DNA from: Nothopassalora personata | Lineage: Eukaryota > Ascomycota > Dothideomycetes > Mycosphaerellales > Mycosphaerellaceae | Length of the DNA stretch: 64,000 bases | NCBI GenBank assembly: GCA_033816765.1 | Contig: CM066290.1 | Span: forward strand, 1,426,001 to 1,490,000 | Reading direction: 5' to 3' | Part shown: in pieces, positions 21,380 through 28,705 of the stretch | How positions within the stretch are numbered: the stretch's first letter is position 1 | Layout: each line of letters begins with the position of its first letter | Notes under the pieces: model-generated | Database searches by the model: none | Told to the model about the DNA's origin: nothing | What the model saw: the letters and a program-made list of their open reading frames with translations, nothing else | Made by a program: the position numbers and the translations under genes

Positions 21380-24283
21380 TCAGTTCCACTCATTCTCACA
21401 CAACTCCTTTGTCCAGACCCACTCGTTGTCGTGGCCAACACCAATCTCACTAGACGCGTCCCCAAGTGGCTGGTTGGTGAAGTTCCCATGGTAGTTGCGG
21501 AAGACGTTCTCATCACGCCCTTCGCTTGTGAAGCACATCTGCTCGAGAGCAGTGACCAAGCTGAGCTGCTTGTCCATCAACTTCACAGCTCGGACGCGCC
21601 ATTCATGCATCTTCTTGTGGAAGAGCTCCGAGTCTGGGCGGACCGCAGCATCAAGCCACCTTCTAGCATCAAGGATGACTTCGTTGTCGTTCCAGGACTT
21701 CAAACCCGCTAGGGCATCGGACAGGGGGCTGATGCCACTGAGGTGTACGGCCGCAGGGAAAGGATGGCCAGGTACTGGGCGTCGATACTCAAACCCTGCA
21801 GCGCTCTCACTTGGCGTCTTGAAGTCACGATGGAGGTCCATCACCTGGTGCATGCTCCAGCTTCTCTGGAGTTCAAGATAGTCATCGTCGCGGACCGCGA
21901 TAAAGCAAGGGTCAATCTGACGCAGCGTCTTCTTGTGTGCGGCCTGCCTCATTGGAACGCCTGCAGTGGTCACCCGCATTTGCCCAGCGCTTAGGTCCTC
22001 TCTGAACCAGCTGATGCTGTTCTTGCTCAGGTAATTCTGAACCCCAACCGAGAAGAAACGCTTAAATCGGCCGTCTTCTATGCAGTCGTTGATCTGGCAC
22101 CACTGGATGAACTCTGCAGCATTCCCTTGCTTATGAAAACCGTGTAAAAACTCCGGCCCACTGGTGCCCTCTGAGTCAAGAGAGTACAGCATGTTGAGCC
22201 GGTTGCTAGTCCAGTAGTTTTCAATTTCGAGGTTCAAGTCGACCCCAGCATGCTGCACCATGGTGTTCGCATCACCCCCCTGATGAGCCCTGTCAAAGCT
22301 GAAAATCGTAGGCCTGGGGAAGGAGATGAACCGAGTGCAGTGTTGAGGGTGCAGCGCCACTTGCAAGAGCCACAGCCCGGGGTCTTGTCGTATGATCTGT
22401 TGGCTCAGAGAATACCACATGTTCTGGCAGACGCCGCCGTTGCTGACCTTGTTCAATTCTCGCAGGTGCCATCGGTACACGTCGAATTCTCGACTCATCA
22501 TCTCTCTGACTGTTTTAACCCGCGGCGCTAGTTCAGCGTCATTGTACCAGTACAGCATGTTGCCATTGATGTAGGTACCGGTGCTATCGAGATCGGCTTG
22601 GTCAGCTTCATCAATGCCAAATTTGTCGAGGATCTGATTGTAGTTGGCATGCGTGACGATGCCACTCGTGGTGCCGGCTTTGCCTCGAACACGGAGGCAG
22701 CCAAGCGGGTTGACAGTCTTCTGACCACGCTTGTCAGGGCGAAACCACGACCCATTCTCCACCTTGATAGCTGAAAAACTCTTGCCTTCAAAGAGCCAGT
22801 CTTGGACCTTGAGCGCGCGCTCACACAGGGTATTGGTGGTGATACCGGGATTCGTGACGAAGTGGAGGGCCTTGTGGCAGAAATCTCGGACATGCTGATC
22901 GCACATCACAGCGCTAACCTTGCCATCCCTCTCAAGAACCTGCGAGACCGCATATTCGAGCATCTCAAGGCCCGCCATCCGGTGCTCAGGTAGCCAGTCA
23001 ATGCCATCCACATCAATCGAGTTTCTGAACTTGATGCCACAGTACCGCTCATTGCAGGTGCAGTTGGCGCGCTTGATCCGGAGGGCCTCGTCTTCCTGCA
23101 GGATCTGATCCTTGAAGACTGATACATCCCTGATCACAGCCGAAGGTGACATGGTGAGTATCGGATTGCCATTCTCAGTCAGGGCCGGAGTGGATCGTGG
23201 GGTGCCAACCGGTGTACCCAGCGGACTGCCTTCGCGTATGGGTGCGCCGTCCAGCGTTCGGTTAGGCGAGGATCGAGCAGGCGCAGTCATGCCCTCACCT
23301 ATGCTCTCGCTCATGCGGAGCTGCTCAAGTCGACTCGACTTGCGACCGCCTCTCGATGGGACTGCAGGCTGGGTAGAGGCTGGTGGAGTTGGCGTGGTAG
23401 TCTTTGCACGTCCTTTGCCTTTGCCACCCGGTGGTGGCTGAGTCTGTTGCTGGCCAGATGGTCCAGGTTGACCTGTGCTGTCCCCTGGGGACGCGGACTT
23501 CTCAGTGATAGTACCCTCCATGAAGTATGGAAGGCCATCCTCATAGACGGCTAGGCGGTGTCTTCTGATGATCTCCCTGCTCTCAGCCGACTGCGGATCA
23601 ATGCTGCGTGCTTCAGCCTCCCTGTCGCACCGGGTAAGATCACCAGGCTCCAGAATTCGCTTGCGATCTATGCCCTTGCGGCCGATCCTCATACGCCATA
23701 TCAATGCCCTCTGAATTCTGCCAACAGCCTTGCTGTAGTCTGGGTACTTGTTGATGAAGGCCGTGAACTGGCGGCGCCCACTGTCAGTGCTGCAAAGCTC
23801 GGAGATGACGCGTCGATCAAGAATCTTGTTGTCCATCTGCTGTGGCCAGTGGCGGGTAAGCGTGGCGCGAAGAGTCCTCTCTCGGTTACGAATCTCTGAA
23901 CCGGTCTTGCGAATCTTGCCGACGATGGGAAACAAGACATCGAGCTTCCTGTTACCAAGGAATTCATCCTGGTAGGTCTTGCCCATACCGCTCTCAACTT
24001 CCTCGAAAAACAGGTCAACCCAGACGGAGCAGTCTTCGAACACCTTCTCGAAGCCCTTGCAGAAGTCCTTCAACACCTCAACCCGCTTCTGAGGACTGAG
24101 CTCTCGGAACATGACATTAGCGGCGGACTTCGGCGTGTTCGTGTTGGCAAGGACATGCTTGACGTTGTCCGGCAAGCGAAGGGACTCGAACAAGGTCTGA
24201 GGTGGGCGGGTGAGCCCAGTAACAGTGCTAGTGAGCGCTGTGCTCGAGCCAGCCGGGCGTGACGATGGACCAGCTGAAGCCAT
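21380..24283 (-). CDS. A1 ORF3: 967-aa protein of unknown function
   Basis: Complete frame from ATG (24,281-24,283) to TGA, downstream of pol and in the same direction. I do not recognise the family. Residues 1-260 look mainly helical and charged. Residues about 260-380 form a Pro/Gly/Ser/Thr-rich basic linker with G-K-G-K-G-R and G-T-P repeats. Residues 400-967 look globular, rich in Trp, Tyr and Asp, with a small cysteine cluster C408-x-C410-x4-C415 and C461, C469, C487. No signal peptide or membrane segment is evident, so an envelope role is unlikely. A 600-bp spacer containing the LTR-like palindrome and CACGTG separates it from pol, so it may have its own promoter or be made from a spliced RNA. 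Decayed copies are present in A2 and A3. Confidence 0.93.
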   Translation of the reverse strand: MASAGPSSRPAGSSTALTSTVTGLTRPPQTLFESLRLPDNVKHVLANTNTPKSAANVMFRELSPQKRVEVLKDFCKGFEKVFEDCSVWVDLFFEEVESGMGKTYQDEFLGNRKLDVLFPIVGKIRKTGSEIRNRERTLRATLTRHWPQQMDNKILDRRVISELCSTDSGRRQFTAFINKYPDYSKAVGRIQRALIWRMRIGRKGIDRKRILEPGDLTRCDREAEARSIDPQSAESREIIRRHRLAVYEDGLPYFMEGTITEKSASPGDSTGQPGPSGQQQTQPPPGGKGKGRAKTTTPTPPASTQPAVPSRGGRKSSRLEQLRMSESIGEGMTAPARSSPNRTLDGAPIREGSPLGTPVGTPRSTPALTENGNPILTMSPSAVIRDVSVFKDQILQEDEALRIKRANCTCNERYCGIKFRNSIDVDGIDWLPEHRMAGLEMLEYAVSQVLERDGKVSAVMCDQHVRDFCHKALHFVTNPGITTNTLCERALKVQDWLFEGKSFSAIKVENGSWFRPDKRGQKTVNPLGCLRVRGKAGTTSGIVTHANYNQILDKFGIDEADQADLDSTGTYINGNMLYWYNDAELAPRVKTVREMMSREFDVYRWHLRELNKVSNGGVCQNMWYSLSQQIIRQDPGLWLLQVALHPQHCTRFISFPRPTIFSFDRAHQGGDANTMVQHAGVDLNLEIENYWTSNRLNMLYSLDSEGTSGPEFLHGFHKQGNAAEFIQWCQINDCIEDGRFKRFFSVGVQNYLSKNSISWFREDLSAGQMRVTTAGVPMRQAAHKKTLRQIDPCFIAVRDDDYLELQRSWSMHQVMDLHRDFKTPSESAAGFEYRRPVPGHPFPAAVHLSGISPLSDALAGLKSWNDNEVILDARRWLDAAVRPDSELFHKKMHEWRVRAVKLMDKQLSLVTALEQMCFTSEGRDENVFRNYHGNFTNQPLGDASSEIGVGHDNEWVWTKELCENEWN

Positions 24284-24883
24284 GATAACTAGGATTCACT
24301 ATCAGTGAGATCGTAAGAGCTGGCTATCTCGTGGTGCCACTCTGGAGTGTTGGTAAGCTTCGAAAGCTTGGTATCGGGGTGGGCTTTGAAGGTCAAGGTC
24401 GTGAAGAGAGAGAGGCCAGAGAACCGTCTGATGTGTGGTGGTAGATGGATGTGTTGGTGGTTCTGGTGATGGTGCTAGTGTTTGAAGAAAAAGAGAGGAA
24501 GTAGCAGGCAGAGAGCTGCGCTTAAGTATGCCTCTCAGCGTATGTCCCTGTGACCGTTGCAAGGCAGCAGCGCCGAGACCGGTCTCATAAGTGGCAAGAG
24601 CAGTGCCATTGAGATCACACTGAAGGTCCGATGGCCCTGCATGTGACCGAAAACCAGTGCTGGTGACCACCTAGGTGAGCATTCGGCAGGGGCATGCCAC
24701 GCTGTCACGTGATCCGATTTACCGGTCCCGGGACCGGTAAATGTGACTCTACTAACTGAGGTCCAACCAAGGCAAGAACACCCCATGAAGTGAAGTCCAG
24801 ATAACCGAATCGGCTTAACAAACTGAAGGGCATGCGCAACACATGCCTGAGGGAAGTGAACTCCGTACGCCATTGCCAACTGA
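24284..24883 (-). promoter_or_regulatory. Spacer upstream of ORF3, candidate internal promoter
   Basis: 600 bp between the pol stop and the ORF3 ATG. It contains a perfect 26-bp palindrome (24,717-24,742, core ACCGGTCCCGGGACCGGT) and, 5 bp away, CACGTG (24,706-24,711). The same pair occurs in the LTR in the opposite relative order. Reuse of an LTR module suggests transcriptional control, but no start site can be read from sequence. Confidence 0.5.
24717..24742. repeat. Perfect 26-bp palindrome, intergenic copy
   Basis: ATTT + ACCGGTCCCGGGACCGGT + AAAT, perfectly self-complementary. Related copies are in both LTRs and within pol (28,535-28,560, one mismatch). It contains CGG/CCG half-sites like those bound by Zn2Cys6 regulators; binding is inference. 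Confidence 0.9.
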
Positions 24884-27800
24884 TTAGTTCTCAGCCTCGA
24901 TCCTGCTGAACTGTGAAATTTCGGCTGCAGAAAGGTCATGAGGCCTGATCCATAGCTTCTTGGATTCCGGTTCAGGATACGATCCCCTTTCGTCAACTCC
25001 TACAGGTAGCACGTCTTCGTCGGCGATGGGCTCGATCTCGTTCGAATCACTGCTGTCTTCGCTATCAGCGACTTCTCCCTCCCCCATTACGAGATCGATC
25101 CCATCGTCCAGGCCTGGTACTCCTATGTTATCCGGGCGAAGCTCTGGAACTAGCTTAAGGTTTTCTCGTGCCTGAACTCCCTTCATTGGCGTGCCATCAA
25201 GTTCCTCAAGAATATAGGTACCAAATTTCCTGGAGACACTGGACACCCGATATGGACCTTGCCATCGGTAACCGATCTTGCGTGAGAAGTCATCCTTATA
25301 TGGTTTGTCGAACCTCATGACAAGGTCGCCCTTCTGGAAACCAACAAAGTCAACATTTCGGTGAGAATCGAAGTAGTCCTTGCTAAGTTCTCTTAGTCGC
25401 TTCCTTCGAGCATGCAGCTCTTCCAAACTAAGGTCTCGAGCCTGGAGTTGACGCGCACGTATGGCAAGCAGGTCCTCAGTCGTTCTCACCGATCCCCATT
25501 GATAATTCGCCCACGTCGGGTACTCAACCTCAATTGGCAGAATCGTGCGATGGCCATACAGGACCTGAGCCGGCGTCATTCCAGTAGTACGACAGGTCGT
25601 GGTCCTATCCGCCCATAACACAGCGGGTACCCATTGCTCCCATCCGCGGTATGTGTTCCTTGTAAGCTTTGCTAACGCTGCAAGAATCGGACGGTGCCCA
25701 ACCTCGACCGGAGCATTAGACTGCGGATGGTACGGTGATATTCGGATCCTTCGAACACCAAGTCCTACGAGCAACCGCTCAACCTCAGCCGCATGAACCG
25801 TAGCGTTATCAAGCACAATTTCAGCACAACAGCCGTGCCTACAGAAGACATCTTCGTATAGAAACTTGGCAACTGTCTTCGAGCTGGGAGGTGCCCTTGT
25901 TACTCTAGCCTCGATCCAGTTGCTGAGTGCTTCGCGCGCAACTAGGAGGTATCCATTTTTGTGCACCTGGACGGGGTCCGAGTACCACTTCTCACCAATG
26001 ACCTGAGGGCTCGATGAGTGAAGCTCACCAGCGCGCTGGTTGCCTTCGCGAAACCTACAAGGAGCACAACTTCGAACCCACGCAGAGACATCGGCGAAGC
26101 ACCCGTCCCAGTAATACCGATCGGAAATAAGGTTGTACACGACCTCAGCGCTGCGATGACCGTGTCTTTCATGGCATTCTATGACGATCTCCTTCTGAGC
26201 CTCATCATCGTCAATCACAAGTTGCAACGGTGCTCCTCGGCGCTTCTGGAAGAACAGCAATTGGTCTCGGACAAAGAAGTTGACGCTCTTCTTCACCAGC
26301 CGCCGGTACTCAGCACGGGTAACACCATCGGGCCGGGTCCTGGTTTCTATAACCTGAGCAAGCTGCTGAGAGCCCTCAGAATATTGGTCCCCGAGATGTC
26401 GTGTTTTCTGGATTTCAACTGGATAGGTGTCGACCGGCTCCGGGTACCTGAACAGCTTATCATCAATCATCTGGTCGACTTCGTCTTCGTCAGCTTTCCT
26501 GGGTTCTTGAGGTGTAGAGGGCCTTCGAGACAGGGCATCTGGGCCAGTGTGTCTAGTCCCCGCAACGTGCTTTACCTCGAACGTGAACAACCTGATCCAT
26601 GCGACCCACCGGGCCATTGCCGAGTTTGGCAGGTCCGAAGCCGGCCGGTTAAGCTGCCATACAAGTGTCTTGGCATCAACCTCAAGGACAAAATCAACGC
26701 CAGTGATATATCTCTGGATCTTCTTAAGCCCCTTAAGGACCCCAAGGCATTCCCGCTTCCCAGCATCATATCTGGATTCTGACGCGCTCCAGATTCCACT
26801 CTCATACCGCACCGGGTGACGCCGTCGGGTACTGTCCATTGATTCTTGAGAAACGATACATCCCCATCCAGTGCCGCTAGCATCAACTGAGACAAAGATG
26901 GACCCAGCACCAGGTGAGTAGCAGAGGGTAACTAAGGCTGGAGACTGCACAAGGTACCTAGCAACCTCTTCTTTTGAGAACTGCTCATTTTCTGTCCAGG
27001 TGAACTCGGCGTCCTTCTTCAGCAGTTTGTACATTGGTCGAGCGATGATAACGAACCAGGGAATCCATATCCGGAAGTACACACACAGCCCCACATAGGT
27101 GCGGACCTCCTTGATACAGGTAGGCGTAGGCCAATCCAGGATCTTGGCCACAACCTTTGGGTCAGGATAGCGACCATCCGGGCCAGTAACGTACCCAACA
27201 ATCTTGAGCTTTTCGTATAACCATTGGGATTTGCCTCCAGCAACTACCGCACCAGCTCTTTCCAGGTCAGCAAGAACCAGATCCAGGGAAACGATGTGCT
27301 CAACGACCCATTTTCTCAACCCAGGCTCTAGTTCGGCATTCCCATAGTCCTCAGTTGGTCCCTTAATACCGATGTCATCGAGAAACGGCTTCGCTCGATG
27401 CGAGATATGATCAAGCAGAATCTTTGTTACCGCACGCACGAACTGAGCAACTGAATTGGTAGCTCCTTGAGGCAGAGTCGTGTTGCGTACTAGGCCAAGA
27501 GGGGTCATGAAGGCTGTTAAGTCCCGGCAGGACTCATCCAAAGTGATCTGATCATAACCTGAGAACAGGTCCACAAGTGAAGCGACTCGGCACCCGGCAA
27601 AATCCTCTGAGAAGCTATCCGTGTCCGGTGGAATGTTAGCATCGCGCATAGTAACCTCATTCAGGAGCACAGCTGAGTTGATCAACCGATATGGCACATC
27701 GCTTCCAGAGGCATCAACCTTCTTTGCGACCAGGAACCAGCTATTGGAATATGCCCCTTGTGAGTATTCTAGGATGTTATTCTTGATCCGGGCTCTAATC

Positions 27801-28705
27801 ATGCGCTCAACAATTGCCCTAAGACTTGGGTGCAACCGGATAGGGCGTGCCTGCCATGGCCTATGAGGGACCGTGTTGATCTTCTGAGGTGGCACGACGT
27901 CGTGCCTGATTTGCCTCATGTGACTGAAATCCCAAGCGAGGACTGCCTCCCGGTTGTAGAGCATCTCATCGAATAAGGCCCTTTCCATTGGCAATAGCTT
28001 GATGCCAACCTTGATTGAGGTAAGTCGTTCTGGAGTGATCCGGCTACCTCGCTCAATACTTGAGAATTTCTTAGTCAAGTACTTCCCATCAAACGGACCT
28101 TGTCCTTCAGGCATCTTGGATTCCAGGTACAGTGCCCTGCGCTTCCATTCCATATCTCCCTCAACTCGTGATTCTGGGCGTTCGTGAACGCTCGCGTCCA
28201 CTGGCTTTTTCTTGTCCGCCTTACGCTTGTACATCGTGAAGACCTGCGGCATCCTAATGTTAGCTATATGTAGGCCTGCTTGTTGCTTCCGTGCCTGAGC
28301 ATTCAATGCAGATTGTCTCAGGATCTCGGAGGGCCAGTCCCCTTGAACTGAATAAACGTTAGCAATAGAATCTCCCTCAAACGCGCCTGTTCCAATTTCT
28401 GCAACTCGTTCCTTTGCTCCAGCAGTCCTAAGCAATCCCAATAAGTGAGCTGAATGGTTGCTAGGCGTTAGAGCCTTGCCGGGTTCCTGCAGATGCGTCG
28501 TGTCGTGGTCGTATCCGTTTTCCTCACTATAGCTATTTACCGGTCCCGGGACCGGCAAATCAAAGTCCGAGGTTTCTCCGAGATAGTGCGAGAACCTCAC
28601 TGATTTTGTCAAACCCGGCTTTAGCAAATCGGTGGGTTGAGCGCCGTAACTCAACCCACCATTCCATTTCCCGACGCTTTCAATAGTTCCTGAAGGGTTT
28701 TGCAC
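24884..28705 (-). CDS. pol: A1 pol: reverse transcriptase, RNase H, integrase
   Basis: Open for 1,273 codons from 28,705, but the first codon there is GTG, not ATG; expression is best explained by -1 frameshifting from gag (signal at 28,631-28,672). Reverse transcriptase spans about residues 290-505 with V-D-L-F-S-G-Y-D-Q-I at 378-387 and the F-L-D-D active site at 441-444. RNase H shows S-V-D-A (D608), E653, D677 and D723. Integrase has a zinc-binding segment (H848/H850...C880-x2-C883) and the D910, D966, E1001 triad. A G-P-Y motif lies near 1,150. The acidic tail (1,200-1,240) has no chromodomain, unlike families B, E and F. It copies and integrates the element. Confidence 0.95.
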   Translation of the reverse strand: MQNPSGTIESVGKWNGGLSYGAQPTDLLKPGLTKSVRFSHYLGETSDFDLPVPGPVNSYSEENGYDHDTTHLQEPGKALTPSNHSAHLLGLLRTAGAKERVAEIGTGAFEGDSIANVYSVQGDWPSEILRQSALNAQARKQQAGLHIANIRMPQVFTMYKRKADKKKPVDASVHERPESRVEGDMEWKRRALYLESKMPEGQGPFDGKYLTKKFSSIERGSRITPERLTSIKVGIKLLPMERALFDEMLYNREAVLAWDFSHMRQIRHDVVPPQKINTVPHRPWQARPIRLHPSLRAIVERMIRARIKNNILEYSQGAYSNSWFLVAKKVDASGSDVPYRLINSAVLLNEVTMRDANIPPDTDSFSEDFAGCRVASLVDLFSGYDQITLDESCRDLTAFMTPLGLVRNTTLPQGATNSVAQFVRAVTKILLDHISHRAKPFLDDIGIKGPTEDYGNAELEPGLRKWVVEHIVSLDLVLADLERAGAVVAGGKSQWLYEKLKIVGYVTGPDGRYPDPKVVAKILDWPTPTCIKEVRTYVGLCVYFRIWIPWFVIIARPMYKLLKKDAEFTWTENEQFSKEEVARYLVQSPALVTLCYSPGAGSIFVSVDASGTGWGCIVSQESMDSTRRRHPVRYESGIWSASESRYDAGKRECLGVLKGLKKIQRYITGVDFVLEVDAKTLVWQLNRPASDLPNSAMARWVAWIRLFTFEVKHVAGTRHTGPDALSRRPSTPQEPRKADEDEVDQMIDDKLFRYPEPVDTYPVEIQKTRHLGDQYSEGSQQLAQVIETRTRPDGVTRAEYRRLVKKSVNFFVRDQLLFFQKRRGAPLQLVIDDDEAQKEIVIECHERHGHRSAEVVYNLISDRYYWDGCFADVSAWVRSCAPCRFREGNQRAGELHSSSPQVIGEKWYSDPVQVHKNGYLLVAREALSNWIEARVTRAPPSSKTVAKFLYEDVFCRHGCCAEIVLDNATVHAAEVERLLVGLGVRRIRISPYHPQSNAPVEVGHRPILAALAKLTRNTYRGWEQWVPAVLWADRTTTCRTTGMTPAQVLYGHRTILPIEVEYPTWANYQWGSVRTTEDLLAIRARQLQARDLSLEELHARRKRLRELSKDYFDSHRNVDFVGFQKGDLVMRFDKPYKDDFSRKIGYRWQGPYRVSSVSRKFGTYILEELDGTPMKGVQARENLKLVPELRPDNIGVPGLDDGIDLVMGEGEVADSEDSSDSNEIEPIADEDVLPVGVDERGSYPEPESKKLWIRPHDLSAAEISQFSRIEAEN
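28535..28560. repeat. 26-bp palindrome inside pol, one mismatch
   Basis: Same palindrome as 24,717-24,742 with AAAC/GCAAAT-side mismatch, encoding F-D-L-P-V-P-G-P-V-N near the pol N-terminus. A2 keeps a variant at about 9,265-9,290. Confidence 0.85.
28631..28672 (-). promoter_or_regulatory. -1 frameshift signal between gag-protease and pol
   Basis: In the gag frame the minus strand reads G GGA AAT (28,672-28,666), a canonical X XXY YYZ heptamer. After a 5-nt spacer (GGAAT) comes a perfect 11-bp hairpin: 28,660-28,650 pairs with 28,641-28,631 around an 8-nt loop. The gag stop TGA (28,653-28,651) lies in the stem. Pol is in the -1 frame and lacks an ATG at this point. Heptamer, spacer and stem match the established architecture of programmed -1 frameshifting. 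Confidence 0.85.

Noticed and set aside
21380..24283. ORF3 as an envelope gene
   Set aside because: No signal peptide, membrane segment or cleavage site is visible; position alone is not enough.
26018..26782. 254-codon plus-strand ORF over pol
   Set aside because: Antisense shadow of pol; unlike the accessory genes it lies inside coding sequence and lacks intron or motif support.
28703..28705. GTG as pol start codon
   Set aside because: Eukaryotic translation would not use it normally, and a frameshift cassette explains expression.
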